The notes: a model not told the origin generated them from the letters alone. A stretch of DNA of 64,000 nt from Micrococcaceae bacterium Sec5.1 (GCA_039636795.1 CP143430.1:2976001-3040000); one strand, 5' to 3'. Positions 33,080 to 41,106 are shown, counted from the first letter of the stretch. Numbers and translations are program-made.

Positions 33080-34672
33080 TCATTTCAGTTTCTGGGCAAC
33101 TAAATGCCCCGATCCGCCGGATAGCCCGGGGCCGGGGTGGGTGGAAGCGCCGATGTGCCACAAGCCCTTGACGGGGGTTTTGTGGTTGGCGGCCTGAGGG
33201 AAGGGCCGCCAGAGGAGGTTTTGGAAAAGCTCCGCGGATCCGCCGTACGGATCACCGTTGACGGCATTGGGGTTTTCCGCGGCCAGATCGGTTGGTGCCA
33301 GGATGTCCCAGGCAAGGACGGAAGCCCGGGTGCCCGGTGCGAATTGCTCGAGCCTGGTCAGGACGCGCTCCATGTACTGTTCCTTGAGGTCCTGTGTCCA
33401 CCCGCCGTCCACGGCGAGCGCCCCTGCGGCATCCGCCACAGGCGAAAAGGGCACTTCCTGTAACTGCAGCCATAGTGTCGCTTTGCCTGCTGGGGCTCTG
33501 GAAGAATCCAGGACGCACTGTTGACCGACGACGACGGTAGGTTCCGTAGGCAAGAGTCCCGCCTCGGCTTGGGCGCAAGCAATTGCAGTGCTGTCCGAAC
33601 CGTTGCTCACGTGAACCAGGGGCACGGAATCCAATCGGGGATCGAGCCATTGGACCGGTTTGTCCAGGGCCAGGTGGATCTGCATGGCCCCGCGGCCGTT
33701 CTGGTAACGCGCGGCTGCCTCGGCCAACCCGGCTGGTGGCTGGCGCAACAGCTTGGAATACAGGGCCTGGGGTGACACGTTTGCCAGGACGGTCCGTGCG
33801 CTGAGCAGCCCGTTGGAGGTTTTCACTCCCGTTGCACCTTTGGAATCGACCAGGATTTCCTCGGCTTCTGTGTCCAGCATGATCCGGACGCCTTTATCCC
33901 TCAGGAGGGTCTCAAAAGCAGCGACGAAGTTCCCCGCTCCGCCTTTCACTACCGGGAGGCCAAAGCTGTGCATGCTCAAAGCCATGACCGGAAGCATGAC
34001 GCCGCCGGTCGCTTGGTCCGGGCCGAGGCCGGCGTGAAGGAGCCAAGGGGACCACAGCTGGTCGGTTTGCCATCCGTTGAAGCGGCTGCGGAGGTAGTTG
34101 CGGCCGCTCATGACTGAATCGCGGACGAAAGCCTCCGTACCCTTGACCTTTCCTCGCCTCAAAGCGCCGGCGGCGATCGCCAGCACCTCCCTGAAAGAGC
34201 GCAGTTCAGCACCGAACGCACCGAAGATGGTCCCTGCATTGCGGCCGAGGTCCTCCAGCATCGCCAGGTAGGCGCCTTCGTCTCCGCTCTCCTGCAAAGC
34301 CGAGGCAGTGAGTGCCGGGTCGCGATGGGCCACGACCACCCTGTGTTGCCCTGTCTTTGGGTCGGCTGCCACGCTGGCCGTCACCGCGCCGTCGGAATTG
34401 CAGTATTCCAATCCCCTCGCATGCAGTTCACTTCCCAAGGCCTGGTATGCGCCTCCGGAAACGAACAGGGGGTGCCAGGAAGAGAAGGAATCGTGGATGA
34501 ACCCGGGCAGCGTGCGTTCCCCTGAATGGATGAAGCCGCCCAGCCTGCCGGCCCGTTCAATGAGGCAGACGCGCTTCCCGGCCATGGCAAGCTCCGCGGC
34601 GGCTACCAGGGAGTTGATTCCCGAACCAATGATGGCAATATCAGTGGAGTCCGTCATGGAGGGCACCGTCAT
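33080..34672 (-). CDS. Phytoene-desaturase-like FAD-dependent oxidoreductase
   Basis: 530 residues. The dinucleotide fold IAIIGSGINSLVAAAELAMA, then GKRVCLIERAGRLGG, and the C-terminal GLWHIGASTHPGPGLSGGSG are hallmarks of the phytoene dehydrogenase/PYROXD2-like group. These enzymes remove hydrides from large hydrophobic or amine substrates. The ATG at 34672 lies 1 nt after the stop of the StyA-reductase fusion, so it is in the same operon; an upstream extension within that gene is rejected. No carotenoid genes are nearby. In this context it may oxidise an indoline or indoxyl-type intermediate. That role is a guess from position only. Confidence 0.85.
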   Translation of the reverse strand: MTVPSMTDSTDIAIIGSGINSLVAAAELAMAGKRVCLIERAGRLGGFIHSGERTLPGFIHDSFSSWHPLFVSGGAYQALGSELHARGLEYCNSDGAVTASVAADPKTGQHRVVVAHRDPALTASALQESGDEGAYLAMLEDLGRNAGTIFGAFGAELRSFREVLAIAAGALRRGKVKGTEAFVRDSVMSGRNYLRSRFNGWQTDQLWSPWLLHAGLGPDQATGGVMLPVMALSMHSFGLPVVKGGAGNFVAAFETLLRDKGVRIMLDTEAEEILVDSKGATGVKTSNGLLSARTVLANVSPQALYSKLLRQPPAGLAEAAARYQNGRGAMQIHLALDKPVQWLDPRLDSVPLVHVSNGSDSTAIACAQAEAGLLPTEPTVVVGQQCVLDSSRAPAGKATLWLQLQEVPFSPVADAAGALAVDGGWTQDLKEQYMERVLTRLEQFAPGTRASVLAWDILAPTDLAAENPNAVNGDPYGGSAELFQNLLWRPFPQAANHKTPVKGLWHIGASTHPGPGLSGGSGHLVAQKLK

Positions 34673-34673
34673 C

Positions 34674-36449
34674 TCAGAAGTCCGGGTGGTTGGTTGCGGC
34701 GTGGTATTTGCCGCTGTGGAACAGGAGGGGTTCCCCTCCAGCATTCTCGTACCTCTCCACCTCGCCTACGTAGATGACGTGGTCGCCGGCATCGTGTCGT
34801 GAGACGGTCCGGCACTGGAACGTGGCAACGGCGCCGTCCAGCAACGGAATTCCGGCGATTCCCTCGGTGGTTTCCGCGCCGGCGAATTTGTCTGTTGCCG
34901 GCGTTGCGAACTGGCGCGAGAGGACGTGCTGGTCACTGGCAAGGATGTTGATGGCGAAGTGCGTAGCGTCCTCGAAGTCCACAAGGCTCGGAGCCCGCTT
35001 GCTGGGGCACCACAACACCAGCGGAGGTTCCATGGAAACGGACGTGAAGGAGTTGGCGGTCATGCCCACCTTCCGCCCGTCGACTCCAAGGGTGGTGACC
35101 ACCGTGACGCCCGTGGCGAATTGTCCCAGGGCGCCCCGGAAGTCCCTCAGGTCAAAAGCTGACGAATCTTCGTCCTTGCGTGCCTGCACGAACTCGGCGG
35201 CAGCTGCGGGATCGAACCACCATGGGTAGAACGTGCGGGGATCATCGAATCCGCCAGCGATGCTTGCGGCCAGTGCCGGGTGATCAGCTGCTTCGGCCAG
35301 GACGGCCTGTTGGTGTTCCCGCCGGGGTTTGAGCATGTCATTTGTCCACGCCACGGCCCACTGACCCCAGCCCCGCCAGAACTCGTCAAAGGTGCGTTCC
35401 ATCCACTGCTTGTCGAAGGGCTGCTGCCCTCGCCGCACGATGGAATCCAGGTAATACTTGGCGGCCAGCGTCGCGTTGTTGGATCCCTGCCCGGTGAGGG
35501 GATCGTTGAGCAGGACGGCGTCGCCCAGGCCGAAGACAAGGTTGCCATTGCCCAGTTCGCCCACTGCCGAGCGAACGGTCGGGGTGATCCGGCCCAAGAG
35601 TGTTGCGCCCTCATCGGTGAGCGTTGCGTTGGCGAAGTTCTTCGCCTCGTGGGGGAAATGCTCTTCCAGGATTTCCAGTGATCGGCTCAGCTGTTCCTGT
35701 GGGCTTGTAACATCGGTCCACTTGTCCATAGGGCCGCCCACGACGCCTTCAAAGACCATCATCCGGCAGGGCCCGGACACGGTAAGTCCGGGAAAGGTGA
35801 AGAATTCCCCGACGCCGGGGACTACGGACATGCGAATGCTGTCACTGGGCTGATCGGCCGGTTCGGTGGATGTATCGGTTGAGACCGAATCGAATGACAC
35901 CGTATCGAGTGAGACATAATTCAGGGCGAGCACTCGTTGCGGCCGGTCGAACGGGGACTTGGACCTGTCCTTGGGGAAGATCTGGGCGATCTCGCCCTTT
36001 CCGGTGCTGACGATCACCAGCTCGTAGTCCCGTGCGAGCTCCTCCAGCATGCGCGGCGTGACTTTCTCTATACGGAAATCGCCGCCGCCAGCTACAAAGG
36101 CCTCGATCCAGGCCGCACTCTTGATCCGCTGATCCACCGAGTGGGCGGTCCCCTCAAGGGGCGCCTCCCACTCGATGGCCCCGGCGCCCGATTCGCCTTC
36201 GACACGCAACCGGATGGCACTGATCCCAGGCACGGCTTCGCCGTCATAAAGCTTCGTAAGAGCTGAACTCAGCTGCGCTTCAGCGGCCAGGGCTGTGGGG
36301 AACATGCATTGGCTGGACATGACCTTGCCGGTACGGATTTGAGCAGCCGAACGGTCCGAGAACAGGGTGACTTCATACCCCTCCCGCTGCAGGCCCAAGG
36401 CCAGTTGGGCGCCGGATTCGCCGGCTCCGATGATTGCGATCTTTCGCAT
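34674..36449 (-). CDS. Self-sufficient StyA2B-type epoxidase: StyA-like monooxygenase fused to flavin reductase
   Basis: 591 residues in two modules. Residues 1-430 are a StyA-type group E flavoprotein monooxygenase: IAIIGAGESGAQLALGL, VMSSQCMFPTAL, and GLGDAVLLNDPLTGQGSNNA near the FAD. Residues about 445-591 are a StyB-type NADH:flavin reductase: RDFRGALGQFATGVTVVTTL, GMTANSFTSVSMEPPLVLWC and DHVIYVGEVERYE. The fused layout is known from StyA2B of Rhodococcus, a one-component styrene/indole monooxygenase. It would generate reduced FAD for itself and for the separate StyA-like protein encoded upstream. Expected reaction: epoxidation of the C2-C3 bond of indole or of styrene. GAAGGA precedes the ATG by about 9 nt. 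Confidence 0.9.
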   Translation of the reverse strand: MRKIAIIGAGESGAQLALGLQREGYEVTLFSDRSAAQIRTGKVMSSQCMFPTALAAEAQLSSALTKLYDGEAVPGISAIRLRVEGESGAGAIEWEAPLEGTAHSVDQRIKSAAWIEAFVAGGGDFRIEKVTPRMLEELARDYELVIVSTGKGEIAQIFPKDRSKSPFDRPQRVLALNYVSLDTVSFDSVSTDTSTEPADQPSDSIRMSVVPGVGEFFTFPGLTVSGPCRMMVFEGVVGGPMDKWTDVTSPQEQLSRSLEILEEHFPHEAKNFANATLTDEGATLLGRITPTVRSAVGELGNGNLVFGLGDAVLLNDPLTGQGSNNATLAAKYYLDSIVRRGQQPFDKQWMERTFDEFWRGWGQWAVAWTNDMLKPRREHQQAVLAEAADHPALAASIAGGFDDPRTFYPWWFDPAAAAEFVQARKDEDSSAFDLRDFRGALGQFATGVTVVTTLGVDGRKVGMTANSFTSVSMEPPLVLWCPSKRAPSLVDFEDATHFAINILASDQHVLSRQFATPATDKFAGAETTEGIAGIPLLDGAVATFQCRTVSRHDAGDHVIYVGEVERYENAGGEPLLFHSGKYHAATNHPDF

Positions 36450-36499
36450 GTCTGGTTTTCCTTCGAGGAACGTTGTTGCCAGGAGTAGTGGAGCGACTG

Positions 36500-37744
36500 T
36501 CAGGTCGCGGGTACGGCGGAGCCCACGCTTGCAAGGTATGCAGCGGCCTTATCCGGATCCATGAACCATTCCTGGAAGTCCGGCGGGTTGTTGAATCCGT
36601 TGGCGAACCGGTGCGCGATCTCGGCCGACTGACCGGCCGCTCCCAGAAGCGAAAGGACATGCGGGGGCGGCGGAGCCAGCAGCGCGTTCGTCCACTGTGC
36701 TACGTGCTGCGCATAGCTCCAATACGTTTCGAAAGTGGCCTGCATGAACGCTGCGTCGAAGGCACCTTCGCCGTGCGCCGCGATGCTCTGCAAGTAGGAC
36801 GCCGCGCATTTGCTGGCGTTGTTGGAGCCCTGGCCAGTGATGGGGTCGTTCAGCACCACGACGTCGGCGAGTCCCAGGACCTTCTTGCCGCTGGGAAGCG
36901 TGGCGATGGGATGGCGGACAGTGGGCGCGAACCGGCCCTGCAGGAACCCGTTGGGATCGGTCAGCTCGACGTCGGACGCCCGGCTGGCTTCCCACGGCAA
37001 GTACTGCTTCAGGATGTTTTTGGACGTCTCCAGGTGTTCCCCGGGAGTCAGGCCCTTCCAGCAATCCATGGGTCCGCCCGGGATGCCCTCGAAAACCATG
37101 ATTTCGCACGGACCGGTGGTGGTGAGCGCCGGGAAGGCAAAATACTCGCCCACGCCTGGAATCAAATTGAAGGAAACGGCCGAGTGTTTTGCCCTGGGCT
37201 CCATTCCCGTGACATACGTCAACGCCAAAGCGCGTTGCGGTGCGTCATAGGCGCTGCGCTGGGCATCGCGGGTGAAGAGCTGGGCAATTTCTCCCTTGCC
37301 GGCGGCCACAATCACCAGATCGGAGTTCAGGGAGTATCGTTCCAGTTCCTCCACACCGGCGTCCTCGAACACGAGCTCGCCGCCCTGCGCCACGAACTCT
37401 TCCATAAACCTCGGGAATTTGACCCGTTGGTCAATGGACTTGGCCGGGTTATCCAGGCGGGATGCCCAGCTGATGGCCTTCTCACCAGCAACCTCAGGAT
37501 GGGGGATCGTAAACGATATTCCGTCCACGGTGGGAGCGTCAGGCCAGAAGTCCAGGCCGAGCGCCCTCTCGTGCTCAAGGGCATCGTGGAAGATGCACTG
37601 GCTCGAGGAGACTTTTCCATCATGGATTTCTTCGGCCGTGCGGTTGGAGATCGTGGTGACCGCAAAACCGGCCTTAAGCAAACCGATGGCAAGTTGCAGG
37701 CCCGATTGCCCTGCTCCGACGATGGTGATGTGGCGCTGTGTCAT
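36500..37744 (-). CDS. StyA-type FAD-dependent styrene/indole monooxygenase
   Basis: 414 residues, the usual StyA length. ITIVGAGQSGLQLAIGLLKA is the FAD-binding start; KVSSSQCIFHDALEHE, PGVGEYFAFPA, FEGIPGGPMDCW and VVVLNDPITGQGSNNASKCA are StyA-type segments. It needs reduced FAD from a partner, most likely the reductase half of the fusion gene 50 bp downstream. Start ATG 37744 is preceded by AAGG and overlaps the stop of a 46-codon gene (ATGA); an in-frame start at 37777 has no ribosome site. Predicted reaction: oxygenation of indole or a substituted styrene to an epoxide. Rhodococcal StyA1/StyA2B pairs are the closest known arrangement. Confidence 0.9.
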   Translation of the reverse strand: MTQRHITIVGAGQSGLQLAIGLLKAGFAVTTISNRTAEEIHDGKVSSSQCIFHDALEHERALGLDFWPDAPTVDGISFTIPHPEVAGEKAISWASRLDNPAKSIDQRVKFPRFMEEFVAQGGELVFEDAGVEELERYSLNSDLVIVAAGKGEIAQLFTRDAQRSAYDAPQRALALTYVTGMEPRAKHSAVSFNLIPGVGEYFAFPALTTTGPCEIMVFEGIPGGPMDCWKGLTPGEHLETSKNILKQYLPWEASRASDVELTDPNGFLQGRFAPTVRHPIATLPSGKKVLGLADVVVLNDPITGQGSNNASKCAASYLQSIAAHGEGAFDAAFMQATFETYWSYAQHVAQWTNALLAPPPPHVLSLLGAAGQSAEIAHRFANGFNNPPDFQEWFMDPDKAAAYLASVGSAVPAT

Positions 37745-37881
37745 AGTGTTGACCTTGTCTTTCTGCTGTCTCTGCATCCGTAAATGATGGGGGAAGATAT
37801 TTGGCCTGGCCTCGGCGTTGGCTCGGGATGGGTTTGTTCCCAGCCGGGGAGGCCAATGTGTACGAGCTTGATGTCATTCAT
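37741..37881 (-). CDS. Small 46-codon protein of a KLVH/WE-THP peptide family (copy 1)
   Basis: ATG 37881 lies 3 codons beyond the SDR stop, with AAGAGG overlapping the SDR end as ribosome site. Its TGA overlaps the styA ATG (ATGA). The product begins MNDIKLVHIGLPGWEQTHPE and continues PTPRPGQ, then a less ordered basic tail. The first 25 residues align without gaps to the peptide at 38762-38848: 13 identities, pattern M-x3-KLVH-x5-WE-x-THP-x-P-x-PRP. Position, coupling on both sides and paralogy argue that it is a real gene. I do not recognise the family. It might be a small accessory of the monooxygenase, a targeting or precursor peptide, or the remnant of a larger N-terminal domain. Confidence 0.65.
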   Translation of the reverse strand: MNDIKLVHIGLPGWEQTHPEPTPRPGQISSPIIYGCRDSRKTRSTL

Positions 37882-37887
37882 GTGTCG

Positions 37888-38682
37888 TCACCTCTTTTCG
37901 GCGGCGAGTAGTGGGATGGCTTCTTCGGCGCGCTCGGGTCCCAAAGCGGAGTAGCCGCCGTCGACGGCCCAATCAGCGCCTGTCACGAAGCTGGCGGCAT
38001 CGCTGGCGAGGAAGGCGACGACTGCTCCGATCTCCTCTGGCCGTCCCACCCGCTTGAGCGCGTGGAACGGGGCTGCCACTGAATCTGTTTTGTCAATGTC
38101 GCCGCCGGACAGGGTGTCCATGATGTTGCTCCAGACCCATCCGGGGCTGACAGAATTGACACGGATGCCGTCGTCGGCGAGATCTACTGCCATGCTCCGG
38201 GTCAACTGGACCAGGGCAGCCTTGCCCGCGGGGTAGAGCCAGCGGCCTGTCTGGGCAACGGAACTCGAAATCGAGGTGAAGTTGATGATGGCTCCGTGCT
38301 GGGACGCCTTGAGGTACGGGCGCGCCGCGTTGCTTGCCATCACGGCGCTCACCACATTGACGTTCAGTGCCTGCAGCCAATCGTTCCTGTCCGAAGCCGC
38401 GCCATCGTCCTTGTAGGTGCAGGCCAGGTTGACGAGGATGTCGATGCCTCCGTGGGATGCTGCCGTATCGTCCATGAGCCGCGCCACCGCTGCGTCATCT
38501 GTGATGTCAGTGAGGGAAAAGCTGATGTCACTTCCCAGCGTGTGGAGCTGGGCGCCGCCGTCGGCGTCGATGTCGGCGACCACAACGGTGGCACCGGCAT
38601 CGCGCAGCGCCTTCGCGACGCCTTGGCCGATCTTGGTGACGCCGCCTGTGACGATTGCGGTCCTGCCCGAGAGTGCTGACAT
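37888..38682 (-). CDS. Short-chain dehydrogenase/reductase
   Basis: 264 residues, classical SDR. TAIVTGGVTKIGQGVAKAL is the TGxxxGxG cofactor loop, DI strand 3 end suggests NAD preference (VVVADIDADGG), followed by NLACTYKDDG, SISSSVAQ with the catalytic Ser, and YPAGK with the Tyr and Lys. The C-terminus ends FVTGADWAVDGGYSALG. The ATG at 38682 has GAAAGG at 6 nt; the TTG at 38688 is less likely. In a StyA-containing operon an SDR is expected to oxidise the diol or hydroxy product of epoxide hydrolysis (compare IifB in indole degradation), here giving an oxindole/isatin-level intermediate. Substrate inferred. Confidence 0.9.
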   Translation of the reverse strand: MSALSGRTAIVTGGVTKIGQGVAKALRDAGATVVVADIDADGGAQLHTLGSDISFSLTDITDDAAVARLMDDTAASHGGIDILVNLACTYKDDGAASDRNDWLQALNVNVVSAVMASNAARPYLKASQHGAIINFTSISSSVAQTGRWLYPAGKAALVQLTRSMAVDLADDGIRVNSVSPGWVWSNIMDTLSGGDIDKTDSVAAPFHALKRVGRPEEIGAVVAFLASDAASFVTGADWAVDGGYSALGPERAEEAIPLLAAEKR

Positions 38683-38721
38683 GGCCAAACCTTTCGTAGT
38701 GAATCCATGGGATGGGAAGTC

Positions 38722-38735
38722 TTATGTACGCATAA
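38722..38735. promoter_or_regulatory. Short palindrome between small gene and SDR
   Basis: TTATG-TACG-CATAA, arms of five bases, in the 79-bp gap between the 28-residue peptide gene and the SDR gene. It could be an operator or an RNA processing element; evidence is limited to symmetry. Confidence 0.3.
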
Positions 38736-38761
38736 CGCTCGTCGTTGCCGACGGTGGGCCT

Positions 38762-38848
38762 CTACTTGACGCTGGGCCTGGGCGCGGGCTTCGGATGAGT
38801 CCGTTCCCACTCGATTCGGCGGTCATGCACCAGCTTGACGTTCTTCAT
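38762..38848 (-). CDS. 28-residue protein of the KLVH/WE-THP peptide family (copy 2)
   Basis: ATG 38848, TAG 38764-38762. AAGGGG stands 9-10 nt upstream. The product MKNVKLVHDRRIEWERTHPK with tail PAPRPSVK is hydrophilic, tryptophan- and proline-containing, with no signal or membrane segment. It aligns gap-free with the first 25 residues of the peptide at 37741-37881. It is the first gene of the minus-strand operon, closest to the divergent AraC regulator and the palindrome at 38888-38903. Such a conserved short pair flanking the SDR gene is unlikely by chance. Function unknown; it may be the shortest complete form of the family. Confidence 0.65.
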   Translation of the reverse strand: MKNVKLVHDRRIEWERTHPKPAPRPSVK

Positions 38849-38887
38849 CTCTGCTCACCCCTTCCGTCGGTTTCGTTGCTGCGTTTC

Positions 38888-38903
38888 TATGACGTGCGTC
38901 ATA
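38888..38903. promoter_or_regulatory. Perfect 16-bp palindrome in the divergent operon/araC promoter
   Basis: TATGACGTGCGTCATA, perfect 7-nt arms around TG, between the start of the oxygenase operon (minus) and the AraC gene (plus). Its position 40 bp upstream of the first small gene suits an operator for the operon. A dimeric repressor is the natural binder for such symmetry; AraC proteins more often use direct repeats. Confidence 0.5.
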
Positions 38904-39000
38904 CTTGTTCTAAGAGCGACTCTATTCACAGGCGAAAAACGGGTCTATCCGCTTGGCGCAGGGCTCATCCGAAAAACGAAAACCGGGGAAGGAACGCGCA

Positions 39001-40011
39001 ATGGTGAGAATCCTTCCCCGTGATGTCCTACGAGGTCTCCCAACAGTGAGCACGACCGACGTGGATGATGCGCACCAGAAAATCGCCGATTTGTTCTGCG
39101 GTCACGATCTCGTTCCGCAGACCCGGGGGACGTCCGTGGACATGAAGCTGCGCTCGTTGCATCGCGGTGACGTTGGCATCGAATTCCTGGATTATGGCGC
39201 CAACGTCCGGATCAGTCCGGAAGGCCTGGAGAACTTCCATCTCATCCAGATCCCCCTCGCGGGCCACGCACACATGGAAGTGGGCTCATCCTCGGTGGAG
39301 TCCAGCCCCAAAACCGCCACAGTTCCGCCAATCGATCGCCCATTCACCATGACGTGGGATCGCGGAACCCCGCATTTGATTGTTTACGTGAGCCGCCTCG
39401 CCCTTGCTTCCGTGGCGGCGCAACTCTATGGCGAGGATCCGCACGGTCGTGATCCCGGCAGCGGCGATCCGGAGAAGAGCGTGAAACTCGGCTACGCGAT
39501 GGACCTCACCGGCTCTGCCGGCCGGGCATTCCTGAGGTCTGTCGTCGAACTCCACGACGACATGATCAGCCAACGGCAAAGAACAGCCCCAGGCTTCGTC
39601 CAGAAGCTTCTCGCGGACACGATGGTTTCCCGGCTGCTCCTGGCAATGAATCCCGTGACGGAGGCTGACCACTCCAGTCCGGCTTCCGAAAGCCGGTTGA
39701 TACGACAATTCCGGGAACTGCTGGAACGGCATGCCTCTGAGGAGTTGGGGGTTCCGGACATCGCAGAGAATCTGGGCGTGTCCGTACGAACCCTGCAACT
39801 GGCGCTTCGCTCCGAAGTGGGGGCAACGCCGTCGGAGTTGTTGAGGAGAGTGCGTCTGGACCGGGCCCGGGAACTGCTTCTTGCTGCTGCCCCCGGACAG
39901 GAAACTATTGTTTCGATCGCGGAGCGCTGCGGTTTCTCCCATCAAGGGCGCTTCTCGGCCCTCTACCTTGACACGTTCGGCGAACTCCCATCGGAGAGCC
40001 TTCGCCGCTAG
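39001..40011 (+). CDS. AraC-family transcriptional activator (AraC_binding_2 type)
   Basis: 336 residues from ATG 39001 with GGAAGGAA 8 nt upstream; the longer frame to 38953 is rejected. The N-terminal half is a cupin-like ligand domain of the XylS/AraC_binding_2 kind (FCGHDLVPQTRGTSVDMKLR; LENFHLIQIPLAGHAHMEVG). Two helix-turn-helix units lie at about residues 235-335: VPDIAENLGVSVRTLQLALR, EVGATPSELLRRVRLDRARE and SIAERCGFSHQGRFSALYLD. XylS-like activators respond to aromatic effectors. It is divergent from the SDR/StyA operon and is its obvious regulator. The effector is probably an indole- or benzoate-type molecule; this is inferred. Confidence 0.92.
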   Translation: MVRILPRDVLRGLPTVSTTDVDDAHQKIADLFCGHDLVPQTRGTSVDMKLRSLHRGDVGIEFLDYGANVRISPEGLENFHLIQIPLAGHAHMEVGSSSVESSPKTATVPPIDRPFTMTWDRGTPHLIVYVSRLALASVAAQLYGEDPHGRDPGSGDPEKSVKLGYAMDLTGSAGRAFLRSVVELHDDMISQRQRTAPGFVQKLLADTMVSRLLLAMNPVTEADHSSPASESRLIRQFRELLERHASEELGVPDIAENLGVSVRTLQLALRSEVGATPSELLRRVRLDRARELLLAAAPGQETIVSIAERCGFSHQGRFSALYLDTFGELPSESLRR

Positions 40012-40041
40012 CCTCGCTCGGGTGTCAGCGTGAGATGGTCC

Positions 40042-41106
40042 TCAATGACTCACTTGACCAACCCACTGCGGAGGTTTAGAGGCCTGCTGTTTAGGGACGC
40101 CCCGCAATCTTTGCAGCGTAGCGGACGGCGATTCCTTGTACTTTTCGCTGTAGTATGCGGCAAACCGCCCAAGGTGGGAGAAGCCGGCGTCGAAGGCGGC
40201 TTCGGCCACCGTGGCCGCGACTGGACCGGCCTGTCCCTCCAACATCCGGCGTGCACGCGCCAGCCTCATGTCTCTCAGTACGTGTGCGGGGCTCTGGCCG
40301 ATGTGCGCCTGAAAGGCATTATGCAGCTGCCTTGTACTGATACCGACGGCGGAGGCCACATCATCAATCCGGATGTTTGCCCCCAGGTTCTGCTCCAGGT
40401 AATTGCAGGCTGACTCAACGTACGCCGGAGCCCCCTTATTGCCAGGCAAGGGGGCGAAAGCCGGCTCCAGGAAAGGAGCAAGCCCGGCGGACATTGTGGC
40501 AAGAAGGATATTCTCAAGCCACGTGACAGATTCTCCTGCGATGCCCTGGTCCAGCTGGCGGCAGGCTTCCAACCAGGTTTGCGACACCATGTTTGGATTG
40601 CTGAGCTGTAAGGGAACGTCGCTAGCAAGGGAAATGGGCTTGACCAGCACGCGATTCGACGTAGCCGCCAAATAGTTTTCCAGCACATCGGCGTCGACAC
40701 CGCCAACCAGGGCTCCGCGCAGTGGATCCGGAACCATCTTGGTCTGATGGTGGGAGCTCAAAGCGAACGGAGTGTTCGCCACCCACTGGTTGCCGCAGGA
40801 TTCCACGAGCATCGGACCCCTCGGTATGACAAGCAGCGCCCGGCGACCCGAGGGCGGACTGACAATCGTGACCCCGGTGCCATACGAGACAAAAACCAGG
40901 CTGATGGCGCCCGCCACCAGGCCGTTGACCGTCCCGTCGATTCCGCGTCCCTGATGCGGAACCAGCAGATGCTCATCCGACGTCAGGCTGTTGACGGAGT
41001 CCCGGACAACTGTTGGCGAGGTGCTGCGGGTTAGAGCATGTGCCTCAAGGGGTCTAGCCGCAGGCAACTGACATGAAACAGCGTCTAACGCCCCAGCTGA
41101 GTCCAT
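40042..41106 (-). CDS. AraC-family transcriptional regulator, second copy
   Basis: 354 residues. ATG 41106 follows GGAAAGG by 7 nt; the frame is open to 41178. It has the same design as the AraC at 39001: an AraC_binding_2 domain, then a double helix-turn-helix at about residues 250-345 (IDDVASAVGISTRQLHNAFQ; AHIGQSPAHVLRDMRLARAR; EAAFDAGFSHLGRFAAYYSE). It ends the minus-strand run that includes the monooxygenase, flavin reductase, LysR and CoA-ligase genes. The inverted repeat ATCGTCAA/TTGACGAT at 41165-41197 lies just upstream and a related site precedes the reductase operon (43336-43354). It may regulate both. Confidence 0.9.
   Translation of the reverse strand: MDSAGALDAVSCQLPAARPLEAHALTRSTSPTVVRDSVNSLTSDEHLLVPHQGRGIDGTVNGLVAGAISLVFVSYGTGVTIVSPPSGRRALLVIPRGPMLVESCGNQWVANTPFALSSHHQTKMVPDPLRGALVGGVDADVLENYLAATSNRVLVKPISLASDVPLQLSNPNMVSQTWLEACRQLDQGIAGESVTWLENILLATMSAGLAPFLEPAFAPLPGNKGAPAYVESACNYLEQNLGANIRIDDVASAVGISTRQLHNAFQAHIGQSPAHVLRDMRLARARRMLEGQAGPVAATVAEAAFDAGFSHLGRFAAYYSEKYKESPSATLQRLRGVPKQQASKPPQWVGQVSH

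Noticed and set aside
36434..37783. 449-codon plus-strand frame opposite styA
   Set aside because: Antisense shadow of a highly conserved StyA gene; no motif in the translation.
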